Shown in pieces: positions 1 to 7,915 of a stretch of DNA of 64,000 nucleotides (position 1 is the first letter of the stretch; each line of letters begins with the position of its first letter). The notes under the pieces are model-generated. The model had not been told where the DNA came from. It searched no databases and saw only the letters and a program-made list of their open reading frames with translations. Position numbers and translations under genes: made by a program. The DNA lies in NCBI GenBank assembly GCA_018819225.1, contig JAHJQN010000002.1:1-64000 (forward strand), given 5' to 3'. The DNA comes from Microcaldota archaeon (lineage in GTDB: Archaea; Micrarchaeota; Micrarchaeia; Norongarragalinales; SBBD01).

Positions 1-2175
1 AACATCTTTTTCATGTAAGTCTATTCCGTTTCCCTTGATTTCAAGATAAATGCTCTTCGGAATAATTGCCGTTGGGTTCTTGTAGGCTTCCCAATTAACG
101 ATATCCGCTACGCGAACATAGGGAACTCCGCCCGAAGCGTAATCGCCCTTGCCCTTGAACTCCGCAGGAGGAGAGCCATGACCGTCAGAGTGCATCAAAA
201 TTCCATTCTTTATCAATTCACTGACTTTTACGAACTCAAGACCTTGTTTTTCAGCCGCTTTTCTCAATTCTTCCGTTCTTGTCTTCCAGTAATATCGTGG
301 GACAAAAACATCGTTTTTGATGTCTTTTATGTCCACTACGAAAACATTGCGGTTGCTCGGGTTTTCAGGGTTCTTTAATTCGCTCCGTATTACGAGCGTG
401 TCATCCCATATCTCGTTGGTGAACTTCCAAGTCTTGTAATCGAAACGATGCAGGGGTTTTCCGTTTCCATCATGCCCTATTTCTTCGGCTACTGCCATCA
501 GAATCTTTTGCTGTTGAGGCACGGCTTTTTCAAGAACCAGCAATAATGTCTTGGCGTTGTTGTGCGGTCTGAATGTGTTGTGCGCCAAATCTACAATTGC
601 TTTGATGTTGTTGTTCCTCCGAATGAAATCAAGCACATACCTGACTTTAGGGGCATGGAAATAGGTTTCAGGCAATACGATGGCTAATGTTCCCTTGTCT
701 TCAAGCATTTCAAGGCATCTTTCAATGAAAAGAACCTGCGGTTCGGTCGCCTTCTCTTTTTGCGTTCTGACCCATCCAATGTCCGCGTCTCGTTTCCACA
801 CATGACCTAACTGGAATGATGCGGACTCTTCGACAAGAACCTTGATTTTTGAACCAAAAGGAGGATTCGTCAGAATAACATCAAACTTCTTGAATTTGCC
901 AGCCCGCGTAAAAAGCTCTCTCGCTTTGCCATCATAATCTTCTGCACGGTGGAGAGTGTTTTGCTGGACTATGCCTCCGCGCCCGTCGCCGACTATTGCC
1001 ATATATGCCTTCGCGATTTTGACTAAATCAATTTCCTTGTCTATGCCGAAAAAGCATTTTTCGGCGACTTCTCTTTTCATTCGCTCTAATTCAGAGCTTC
1101 CGCGATACTTCTTGCTGTTTTCCATTTCGCGCCAGACATGTTCAAGCGCGTAAATCAAGAACCCACCAGAGCCGCAAGCAGGGTCGAAAACCCGTTGTCC
1201 GGGCTTTGGATGCACTAACTCGATAGCGGTTTTGACGACTTCGCGGGGAGTAAAGAACTCGCCCTTTTCACCAACGAGTTTGCTTTCTGCAAAGACTTCA
1301 AAAGCATCGCCCACTACATCTTTGTCCGTCTTCAAGAGGCTGTATCGTTCAAGTTCGCCTACCGCATATGCTACTGATTTCGCATCGAGTTTAATTTCTT
1401 CGTTTGCATCAAAAACGCCGTCTCCGACTAACTCTGCTTTAACTTCTGAAAACAATGTTTCGATGCTGGCTTTCACATCCTCCGGCTTGTCTCTAAAGCC
1501 TACCTTGAACCTCGGGGGCTTGTCAGTGTAATATTTTTCGTCCCAAATCTTGCAGAAAATCAGGCGCGTAAGTTCGTTTCCAAGTTTTTCTCGGCGGCTT
1601 ATGTTGGTGTTGGTGTAAAGCGTGTTCAACATGCGTCCGAGTATTCCTTTAAGGTTCTTGGCGGGGATTAGGTCTTTCTTGGAGAGTTTGCCTATGTCTT
1701 CAAATGTTTCCCCTTTGCGTGGGATTTGAAAGATGTAGTCAGGCTTGATTTCTCCGGTTTGCAGGTCTTTGTAGATATACCCTATTTCTTCCCCGTTTGT
1801 CCAAACTCCCCATTCACAGGAGGAGGCGGACATGTAGCTCATTAGTTGGCGCACTCCATCCTTGCGTTCCCGTCTTTTCGTTTCGACGATACCGAAGATA
1901 TCGCGGTTTTGGTCGTGCTTGGATTTGTCGGCTGTTTTGTAAATTACGATGTCCGCAAAGTCCGTTTCTCCCTTCGGTTTTGTTTTTGAACCGCGCTGGA
2001 TTTGGACTTCAATATCCATTTGTCCGAGTTCGTAATCGTAGTCATCATTTAGGGTTCTCTCATATGCCTGCCTAACTTTTTCTTCTGGTTTTCGTATGTC
2101 CACCGGCTTGCCAGTAGCGAAGTCGTAATCATAGCCTTCTTTCAAAGCTGGTTTTGAATCAGAGGCAGAGGGCAT
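1..2175 (-). CDS. Single-chain Type IIG-like restriction-modification enzyme, 3' end outside window
   Basis: The frame runs open from ATG 2175 to the window edge (725 codons, no stop). Three parts are visible. Residues 1-130 resemble the HSDR_N nuclease domain, with a PD-(D/E)XK-like set: D75 in ADIVIY and E98-x-K100 in VETK. Residues about 290-620 are an N6-adenine methyltransferase with EFFTPR, the SAM motif DPACGSGG (D331) and the catalytic NPPF (N437). Near residue 690 a specificity-subunit-like stretch begins (GVPYVRVADIVNW), as at the start of an HsdS target recognition domain. Nuclease, methylase and recognition parts in one chain is the Type IIG layout. A type I M subunit with an added N-terminal domain is the alternative. 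It starts 7 nt after the stop of a 67-aa gene, so the two are probably co-transcribed. The codon composition is less GC-rich than in the genes to the right, which suggests acquisition. Confidence 0.85.
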   Translation of the reverse strand, partial: MPSASDSKPALKEGYDYDFATGKPVDIRKPEEKVRQAYERTLNDDYDYELGQMDIEVQIQRGSKTKPKGETDFADIVIYKTADKSKHDQNRDIFGIVETKRRERKDGVRQLMSYMSASSCEWGVWTNGEEIGYIYKDLQTGEIKPDYIFQIPRKGETFEDIGKLSKKDLIPAKNLKGILGRMLNTLYTNTNISRREKLGNELTRLIFCKIWDEKYYTDKPPRFKVGFRDKPEDVKASIETLFSEVKAELVGDGVFDANEEIKLDAKSVAYAVGELERYSLLKTDKDVVGDAFEVFAESKLVGEKGEFFTPREVVKTAIELVHPKPGQRVFDPACGSGGFLIYALEHVWREMENSKKYRGSSELERMKREVAEKCFFGIDKEIDLVKIAKAYMAIVGDGRGGIVQQNTLHRAEDYDGKARELFTRAGKFKKFDVILTNPPFGSKIKVLVEESASFQLGHVWKRDADIGWVRTQKEKATEPQVLFIERCLEMLEDKGTLAIVLPETYFHAPKVRYVLDFIRRNNNIKAIVDLAHNTFRPHNNAKTLLLVLEKAVPQQQKILMAVAEEIGHDGNGKPLHRFDYKTWKFTNEIWDDTLVIRSELKNPENPSNRNVFVVDIKDIKNDVFVPRYYWKTRTEELRKAAEKQGLEFVKVSELIKNGILMHSDGHGSPPAEFKGKGDYASGGVPYVRVADIVNWEAYKNPTAIIPKSIYLEIKGNGIDLHEKDV

Positions 2176-2182
2176 GAGTGGG

Positions 2183-2386
2183 TTACAGCGTATGCCTTTT
2201 AGAACTTTTCGATTGCCCTGTTCCGCTGGAAATGCTTACTTTGACGAGGCTTCCGATGAACGGAGCGAGTTTAGGATTATGGATGCTTATAGAGCCATAA
2301 CGATACTCTTGTAGCCCTGATTTTGTATTCTTTCGGTGCGTCTTTTCCGAGACTTTGAGTTCAAGTTCCAGTATTGGTTTAGCCAT
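2183..2386 (-). CDS. Small basic protein upstream of the RM gene, possible controller
   Basis: A 67-aa protein starting MAKPILELELK. I chose ATG 2386 over the upstream in-frame ATG 2425 because a TATA box (2409-2416) lies 23-30 nt before 2386, the normal spacing for a leaderless archaeal transcript; the longer form would start upstream of that TATA. The pattern of a YGSISI strand, then a Pro/Lys stretch, then GSLVKVSI recalls AbrB/MazE-type DNA-binding beta hairpins. That resemblance is weak and judged by eye. The gene ends 7 nt before the restriction-modification ATG, and its promoter is framed by two copies of a 13-bp palindrome. Taken together this suggests a regulator of the RM gene. The function is inferred. 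Confidence 0.6.
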   Translation of the reverse strand: MAKPILELELKVSEKTHRKNTKSGLQEYRYGSISIHNPKLAPFIGSLVKVSISSGTGQSKSSKRHTL

Positions 2387-2392
2387 ACTTCT

Positions 2393-2444
2393 TTCTACGG
2401 TAGAAGCATTTATATACTTTGCCATCCATATTTCTACCGTAGAA
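2393..2444. promoter_or_regulatory. Divergent promoter with two identical 13-bp palindromic operators
   Basis: TTCTAC-G-GTAGAA lies at 2393-2405 and TTCTAC-C-GTAGAA at 2432-2444. Both are perfect 6-bp-arm palindromes, 39 bp apart centre to centre. Between them is TTTATATA (2409-2416), which can serve as TATA box for either strand. The left site falls between the TATA and ATG 2386 on the minus strand. The right site covers the expected start of plus-strand transcription into the transposase. This arrangement is typical of a repressor that controls two divergent genes. Confidence 0.7.
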
Positions 2445-2460
2445 GAAAAAGGTGGTCGAA

Positions 2461-3678
2461 ATGGAAATGCGTCAAATTCGTGGGCTGGAAATCGCTCGCC
2501 AAAAGCAGGTCAAGCCGACTGAAAACGGTTGGTTCGTCAAGTCTCAAAGCGGGGCTGGCAGCTACCGCGTGGATGAACTCTTTAACTGCAATTGCCCCGA
2601 TAGCCAGAAGAGACAAGCTACCTGCAAACACGCTTTCGCAGTCCGGTATTTCTTGCAGGTGGAAAAAGAGACTGCGACAGGTGTGCAAGTCGAAAAAGTG
2701 CGGATTACCTACAAGCAGGCTTGGAAAGCCTATGATGCCGCCCAGACGCAGGAAATCAAGCTGTTTGACGAACTTCTAAAGGATTTGGTTCAAGGCATTG
2801 ATGAGCCAGCGCAGGCATTCGGAAGACCGCGCCTTTCTTTGAGAGAGACTGCCTTCTGCTCAATCCAGAAGGTCTATAGCCAACTATCTTGCCGCCGTGC
2901 CGTTTCACTATTTGGCAACGCGGTAGAGCGCCAGCAGATTACGCACAAACCGCACTTTTCGGCGACTTCAAGGCTATTGAACCGCCCAGAAATAACGCCA
3001 ATATTGCACGAGCTAATCCGCGTAACCGCCGCTCCACTAATTGGGGTCGAAACGGATTTCGCCGTGGATTCAAGCGGTTTTAGGACTACTTGTTTCGGGG
3101 CATACGCCGAACAGAAGTATGCCTTGAACCGTGACCACAAGTTCATCAAGGCTCATGCCATCGTGGGGGTAAAGACGAACATCATTACGGGAGTAGAGGT
3201 CTTGGAGGGAAACAGCGCGGATTGCCCGCAGTTGCCGGTTCTCGTTGAAAAGACCGCCAACGGTGGCTTCACGGTAAAAGAATTGAGCGCCGACAAGGCT
3301 TACAATTCAGCCGACAACTACAACGCCGTAGCCGCCATAGGTGGGCAAGCGTATATCCCGTTCAAGGAAAACGCCACAGGGCAGTCTCACGGCTTGAAAT
3401 ACCGCCTGTGGCGCAAAGCCTTCCACTACTTTCAGCTAAACTCCCAAGAGTTCTATGAGCATTACCATAAGAGAAGCAATATCGAGACGACTTTCGGCGC
3501 GGTCAAAAAGAAGTTCGGCGATACCTTGAAATCCAAGAACCCGAAGGCGCAAGAAAACGAGCTATTGTGCAAGCTGATTGCCTACAACATAACCGTCTTG
3601 ATTCACGAAATGCACGAACTCGGCATCAAACCCGATTTCAGTAGCCAAAGTCCGGCGGGTGTCGCTAATGTCGCTTGA
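2461..3678 (+). CDS. DDE transposase with N-terminal SWIM zinc finger
   Basis: About 405 aa. Start ATG 2461 is preferred over GTG 2452 because AAAGGTGG sits 6-7 nt before it. Residues about 30-65 carry a SWIM-type zinc site (CNCP followed by CKH). The C-terminal half is an IS4/IS5-like DDE catalytic domain: first Asp in FAVDSSGF, second in LSADKAYN, and Glu in RSNIETTF, followed by a helical tail. It would cut and rejoin DNA for transposition. It is transcribed away from the RM cassette across a shared operator region. I could not find convincing terminal inverted repeats, so the element's ends are not defined. A 13-bp palindrome (AAAGTC-A-GACTTT) lies directly after the stop. Confidence 0.8.
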   Translation: MEMRQIRGLEIARQKQVKPTENGWFVKSQSGAGSYRVDELFNCNCPDSQKRQATCKHAFAVRYFLQVEKETATGVQVEKVRITYKQAWKAYDAAQTQEIKLFDELLKDLVQGIDEPAQAFGRPRLSLRETAFCSIQKVYSQLSCRRAVSLFGNAVERQQITHKPHFSATSRLLNRPEITPILHELIRVTAAPLIGVETDFAVDSSGFRTTCFGAYAEQKYALNRDHKFIKAHAIVGVKTNIITGVEVLEGNSADCPQLPVLVEKTANGGFTVKELSADKAYNSADNYNAVAAIGGQAYIPFKENATGQSHGLKYRLWRKAFHYFQLNSQEFYEHYHKRSNIETTFGAVKKKFGDTLKSKNPKAQENELLCKLIAYNITVLIHEMHELGIKPDFSSQSPAGVANVA

Positions 3679-3690
3679 AAGTCAGACTTT
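3678..3690. repeat. Short palindrome after the transposase stop
   Basis: AAAGTC-A-GACTTT is a perfect 6-bp-arm palindrome beginning at the last base of the transposase stop codon. It could be part of an element end or a weak terminator stem. No T-run follows, so a terminator is unlikely. Confidence 0.35.
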
Positions 3691-3721
3691 AGCTACAAAG
3701 CTGGCCGTTTCCGTGAAAAAA

Positions 3722-4381
3722 TCAGATGATGCGTTTGTTCGAAAACGCGCCCTTCGCGTATTCGTATTCGATGAATCGGTCGAACGGAATCTCCAGCGCT
3801 TGCACTTGCTCTTCGTTTAAGCCATCGAGTTCCATGACGATGGATCGCAAACTGTTTCCATGCGCGACCACGAGCACGTTCTCGCCTTTTTTCAAGCGTG
3901 GCAGGATGCGAGACTGAAAGAATTTCAGCGTTCTTTTAGCGGTGTCCGCCAGATTTTCGCCTCCGGGAGGCCGAACGGTGAAGCTCCGTCTCCATAAGTG
4001 CACTTGCTCTTCCCCGTATTTTTCCTTCATTTCCTTCTTGTTCAATCCCTGGAGTTTCCCATAGAACCGTTCGTTGATCGCTTCGCTCAAGTGCACGGGT
4101 ATTTCGTCGTCACGGGGCGCATGGGCTTCCCATTTTCCGCCGTGCTCGAACACCACCGTCTTTCCGTTCGAGAACCCGGAGCACGCATGCAGCAAGGTTT
4201 CGTGCGCTCGGATCAATTGGGAAGTGAACACGATGTCGAACGAATAATCCTTCAATTTCTTGGCCACGTTCAACGCGTCTTTCACGCCTTCACGCGCCAG
4301 CGGCACGTCCACCCATCCCGTAAACAGGTTTTTCACGTTCCACGTGGACCGTCCGTGCCTCAATAAAACGAGTCGTGCCAT
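3722..4381 (-). CDS. gpmA: 2,3-bisphosphoglycerate-dependent phosphoglycerate mutase
   Basis: 219 aa. It interconverts 3- and 2-phosphoglycerate in glycolysis and gluconeogenesis. Evidence: the N-terminal phosphohistidine motif LLRHGRSTWN, then NLFTGWVDVPL typical of dPGM, ERFYGKLQGLNK carrying the catalytic Glu, and the second histidine in VVAHGNSLRS. Length is slightly under the bacterial 230-250 aa. It is last in a run of three minus-strand genes (YchF-like GTPase, histidine phosphatase, gpmA), 36 nt after its neighbour. The dPGM type is less common in archaea than the cofactor-independent type. Confidence 0.92.
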   Translation of the reverse strand: MARLVLLRHGRSTWNVKNLFTGWVDVPLAREGVKDALNVAKKLKDYSFDIVFTSQLIRAHETLLHACSGFSNGKTVVFEHGGKWEAHAPRDDEIPVHLSEAINERFYGKLQGLNKKEMKEKYGEEQVHLWRRSFTVRPPGGENLADTAKRTLKFFQSRILPRLKKGENVLVVAHGNSLRSIVMELDGLNEEQVQALEIPFDRFIEYEYAKGAFSNKRII

Positions 4382-4417
4382 TCTTAATCGCCGTTAGCGT
4401 CTACGCCGCTACCGCTT

Positions 4418-5068
4418 TTATTTGTTTTCACGCGAATGCATCTTTCCCACGAAATGCTTTTGTTGGATGTGACAGGTGTCATTGATGACCGTGACGCGCA
4501 CGCGTTTGTTGCGAATACTCAACCGGTTGATGCACGCGTTGTGCTGCCGGAACACGAAGCTTTTTTGGATGGGTAACCCCAACAAACCGGAAAGAATCAT
4601 GCGATTCGTTCCTCCGTGGGCCGCCACGAACACGGTATCATTCGCATGCTGTTGAACGATTTTTCGAATGACTTTCATGGCGCGATGACGGACTTCATTC
4701 CAGCTCTCTCCTTTCTCCGGCTTGTAGTGGTGGTCGAGAATGGCGTCGGCTTCACTTAAGATTCCGGGATACTTTTGAAGCTCCCGGCCGGAAAAACCTT
4801 CCGCAATACCGAAACTGCGTTCGTTTAACTCTGAAAAACAATGTAAGCGCAGGCGTTTGTGGTATTTCAATACTTCTTTGGCGGTTTGTTTCGCCCGATA
4901 GAGGTTGCTGCAGTAAGCGGCATCAATGGGTTCGCGCGCCAGTTTTTTCCCCAGATCTTTCGCCTGGCCGATCCCTTCCTTCAACAGGCTGGTTTCCAGC
5001 GATCCCTGCACTCTCCGGTCTACGTTGTATTTTGTGACGCCGTGTCGCACCAAGATCAATTCCGTCAT
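4418..5068 (-). CDS. Histidine phosphatase superfamily protein
   Basis: 216 aa. The N-terminal LVRHGVTKYN is the phosphohistidine motif, LNERSFGIAEG holds the acid residue, and VAAHGGTNR the second histidine. This matches the CobC/PhoE-like broad phosphatase branch rather than the mutase branch; the dPGM-specific GWVD segment is missing. The substrate cannot be told. Its ATG lies 1 nt after the stop of the YchF-like gene, and its GGAGG ribosome site is inside that gene's last codons, so translation is probably coupled. Confidence 0.85.
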   Translation of the reverse strand: MTELILVRHGVTKYNVDRRVQGSLETSLLKEGIGQAKDLGKKLAREPIDAAYCSNLYRAKQTAKEVLKYHKRLRLHCFSELNERSFGIAEGFSGRELQKYPGILSEADAILDHHYKPEKGESWNEVRHRAMKVIRKIVQQHANDTVFVAAHGGTNRMILSGLLGLPIQKSFVFRQHNACINRLSIRNKRVRVTVINDTCHIQQKHFVGKMHSRENK

Positions 5069-5069
5069 A

Positions 5070-6248
5070 TCATTTTCCTCCTTTCGCCGAAACGATTTTT
5101 ACGATCTGCCCGTCGTGCAAAGCACTATCTTTTCCAATGCGCATCCGTTTTTCCGCATCAACGGCGTACAGCAAGCCTTTGGCCAGGTCCGTGTGGATCT
5201 TCTCCGCCAACTGGGTGGGCGTGGTGCCTTGATCCAACAATATGGCGTCTGGAAGCACTTTACCGAAATGGTTCGCATAATGCACCTCGTCCTCCACCGG
5301 ATAAACGACCATTTGGTTCAGTAAGCGGAACGTGCATTCGTTCACGACGCGTTGCACGCCCGTTGACCCCCACTCTTTGATTAACTTCCGGAAGGTTTCC
5401 AACGCGTTCACGATACGCGGATCCAAGCCTTCCTGCTTTATTTGAAGTTGTTTTCCGTCGTATTCCACCCACCCTTTTTCCCTGGCCTTCTTGAGTGCCA
5501 GTTCCGCATCGGCGGCCACCGGTATCACGGTCCACTCGGGGAACGCCGTTTTCAATTTGGCGACGTTTGCTTTTGCTGACGGCAAATCGATCTTGTTTGC
5601 GGCAATCACGAGCGGTTTACCGGCTTTTCTTAATGCCCTCGCCAACTGCAAATATTCTTCATCCGTATGCCCGGCAAACCCGTCTTCAGGAAGCTCCGTT
5701 TCTTTATACGCTTGCTTGACATGATTTCCCGTTATCTTGATTCCGGAAAGCAGTCCCTCGAATTCGTTCACTGGTTTCCCTTTCACTTTTTTCGCGTTAC
5801 GCTTTAACACGTCTGCCAGCCAATAATCCACTTCCTTCAACACGATCTCCACGTCTTGAACCGGATCGTGTCGCCCTTCCGGACACGGGTGGCCTTCCGA
5901 GTCCGTGGACCCCGAGGCATCCGCGACGATCACCAGGGCATCCGCAGGCGCCACATCCGCCAGAAACTGGTTTCCCATGCCTTTTCCTTCGTGCGCGTTC
6001 TCTACGAGCCCGGCCACATCCAGCACGTTCACGGGAATCTGACGCCATCCGTTCTCGCACGGCGCGTTGTTCGGATGGCATTTTTTATTTAAGCGTACGT
6101 GGGGGCATTCCTTGGAAGCGAACCCGATGCCTTGGTTCGGTTGGATCGTGGTAAACGGATAGTTCGCGACTTGCGCGTCCGCGGACGACATGGCATTCAA
6201 TAGCGTGCTCTTGCCTTTGTTCGGTAACCCGATGATGCCTATCTGCAT
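5070..6248 (-). CDS. ychF: YchF/Obg-family GTP- or ATP-binding protein with TGS domain
   Basis: 392 aa. Ribosome-associated P-loop NTPase of the archaeal YchF-like branch. The P-loop GLPNKGKST is at residues 7-15, the switch II region is LDVAGLVENAHEGKGMGN, and ANKIDLP is the G4 motif. A C-terminal TGS domain (residues about 310-390) ends in the usual HDGQIVKI. It is first in a three-gene minus-strand operon with two histidine phosphatases. The TTTAAA at 6279-6284 lies 31 nt upstream and may also serve the divergent gene. Confidence 0.93.
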   Translation of the reverse strand: MQIGIIGLPNKGKSTLLNAMSSADAQVANYPFTTIQPNQGIGFASKECPHVRLNKKCHPNNAPCENGWRQIPVNVLDVAGLVENAHEGKGMGNQFLADVAPADALVIVADASGSTDSEGHPCPEGRHDPVQDVEIVLKEVDYWLADVLKRNAKKVKGKPVNEFEGLLSGIKITGNHVKQAYKETELPEDGFAGHTDEEYLQLARALRKAGKPLVIAANKIDLPSAKANVAKLKTAFPEWTVIPVAADAELALKKAREKGWVEYDGKQLQIKQEGLDPRIVNALETFRKLIKEWGSTGVQRVVNECTFRLLNQMVVYPVEDEVHYANHFGKVLPDAILLDQGTTPTQLAEKIHTDLAKGLLYAVDAEKRMRIGKDSALHDGQIVKIVSAKGGK

Positions 6249-6278
6249 ACCGTCTCACAAACATTAGCAGCCAAAGCG

Positions 6279-6284
6279 TTTAAA
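6279..6284. promoter_or_regulatory. Shared TATA element between divergent genes
   Basis: TTTAAA is its own reverse complement. It lies 31 nt from ATG 6248 (minus) and 22 nt from ATG 6306 (plus), near leaderless archaeal spacing on both sides. Confidence 0.45.
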
Positions 6285-6305
6285 GTCCTGCTCCTAAAAT
6301 CGGTC

Positions 6306-6584
6306 ATGGACCATTTGCTGAAAGACGTTCTGACCCATGCGCGCATTCCGATGATGGTCGCTTCGGGGTCCATGCTTTCCTTGCACATTGTATCGGGTTC
6401 TCCCGAGAACGTGCGAGCAGATTTGAACCGGTTCCTCGAACGAACCCCGCGCACGTCCTATCTACTCGAGCGGTTGCAAGCCCCTTCAAACTTCATCGCC
6501 CGCATTCACTTCCGCAGACCCTTGTTGCGAAATGAAATAAGGGATCTTGCCTTGAAACACGAGCTCCACTTTCGGGTTCACTAG
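6306..6584 (+). CDS. Hypothetical protein, 92 aa
   Basis: Not recognised. It has no signal peptide or membrane segment, is rich in Leu and Arg, and begins MDHLLKDVLTHARIPM. ATG 6306 is 22 nt after a TATA-like element. It sits 34 nt before the RfcL gene, in the same direction, and its codon use matches its neighbours. RfcL may have its own promoter, because a T-rich TATA-like run lies at 6586-6597. Confidence 0.6.
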   Translation: MDHLLKDVLTHARIPMMVASGSMLSLHIVSGSPENVRADLNRFLERTPRTSYLLERLQAPSNFIARIHFRRPLLRNEIRDLALKHELHFRVH

Positions 6585-6618
6585 CCTTTTTTTAAATGCC
6601 GGTCCGCTCTATCCTATC

Positions 6619-7860
6619 ATGCTCTGGTTACAGAAACATGCTCCTTCCACTCTGCAGGACTTTCTCGGCAATCCGGAAGCCGTCGAGGAAGTCGCGCGCT
6701 GGAGTTTGGACGCGTCCCGCGGAAAACGCGTCAAGCCTCTCCTGCTTCACGGACCTCCCGGGACCGGGAAGACGACGCTCGTGCACTTGCTCGCGCGCGA
6801 AAACGGTTGGAATCTCGTTGAATCCAACGCCGCGGATTTAAGGGATGCGAACAGCTTGGAGCGACTCTACGGAGCCAGCATGTCTTCCGCGGGTTTGTAC
6901 GGCCAACCGCTCTTGTTCATCGACGAAGTCGATTCCGTTGCCGACCGAAAAGAATTTCCGGTTCTACAGAAATTATTGAAAGAGAGCCTGCAGCCGGTCA
7001 TTCTCGTCGCGAACGACGTCTGGAATTCCAAGCTTTCGGGACTCCGATTCACTTGCAAGCTCGTTCCCTTCAAGCGCATTAATTCCGCCAGCATACGCAA
7101 GCGATTGAAACACATTGCAAAGGAAGAAGGGTTGCGCGAGGAACTCGCGGAACAAATTACGGCACTGGCTTCCGGAGATGTGCGTTCCGCTATCAACGAT
7201 CTTCAGGCACTCGCGTTCCTGAAACCCGACGAATTAGCACCTTTTGAATCCGAGTTGGAACACGGCGAGACTCCCCTGTCTCGTTTGAGCGGACGGGACC
7301 GCGATGAAAACCAGTTCAATGCGGTTCGCAAGGTCTTCAAGACCATGCACTACCAAAGTGCCTTGGATTCCGCGAAACTGCTCAACACCATCGAATTCGA
7401 CTTTTTCCTGCGCTGGCTCGAACAAAACATTCCCGCGGAGTACGAAAAGAGTGAGGAAATTGCGGAAGCGTTTCATTGGCTTTCCAGAGCGGATATGTTT
7501 CAAGGTCGCATCCGCTCTCGACAACACTGGGGCTATCTGCGATACGTTCGCGCGCTTTCTTTGGCGGGCGTGGCATTAAGCAAAAAGGAAACGTACCGCA
7601 AGTTCACGAAGTACGAGTTCCCTCAAGTCATTCGCCAGATGGGCAGCACGCGCGCGAAACGCGCGTCTCGTCGCAACGCCACCTCGAAAGCCGCCGCTCG
7701 ATTGCATGTATCTCTCGAGGATGCGAATGATGCGCTGGCTCGCCTGAGCGTCTGTGAAGGCGTTCCCGAGTACCTTGATTTCTCGGACGATGAAGCGGAT
7801 TGGATGAAAGAGCGTTTTGGGAGCAGAAGAAAAAAGAGAAAGAAGTCACCGTCCGGTTGA
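6619..7860 (+). CDS. rfcL: Replication factor C large subunit (clamp loader)
   Basis: 413 aa. AAA+ ATPase that loads the PCNA sliding clamp. Evidence: LLLHGPPGTGKTT (Walker A, about residues 46-56), FIDEVDS (Walker B), SNAADLRD and SGDVRSAINDLQ (sensor 2 region), and the RFC collar at the C-terminus. It is near the shorter end for archaeal RfcL. The basic tail (RRKKRKK) shows no evident PCNA-interacting QxxLxxFF box, which many archaeal RfcL proteins carry. A TATA-like element 22-30 nt before ATG 6619 suggests a leaderless transcript. Confidence 0.95.
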   Translation: MLWLQKHAPSTLQDFLGNPEAVEEVARWSLDASRGKRVKPLLLHGPPGTGKTTLVHLLARENGWNLVESNAADLRDANSLERLYGASMSSAGLYGQPLLFIDEVDSVADRKEFPVLQKLLKESLQPVILVANDVWNSKLSGLRFTCKLVPFKRINSASIRKRLKHIAKEEGLREELAEQITALASGDVRSAINDLQALAFLKPDELAPFESELEHGETPLSRLSGRDRDENQFNAVRKVFKTMHYQSALDSAKLLNTIEFDFFLRWLEQNIPAEYEKSEEIAEAFHWLSRADMFQGRIRSRQHWGYLRYVRALSLAGVALSKKETYRKFTKYEFPQVIRQMGSTRAKRASRRNATSKAAARLHVSLEDANDALARLSVCEGVPEYLDFSDDEADWMKERFGSRRKKRKKSPSG

Positions 7861-7915
7861 GTCCATTCTGGAACGCGTTTCGCGTCCATCGGATTGAATG
7901 GCGGGCGCGCCCTTC

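Noticed and set aside
2183..2425. 80-aa version of the small RM-linked protein from ATG 2425
   Set aside because: That start lies upstream of the TATA box that drives the gene, and the extra residues cover the left operator.
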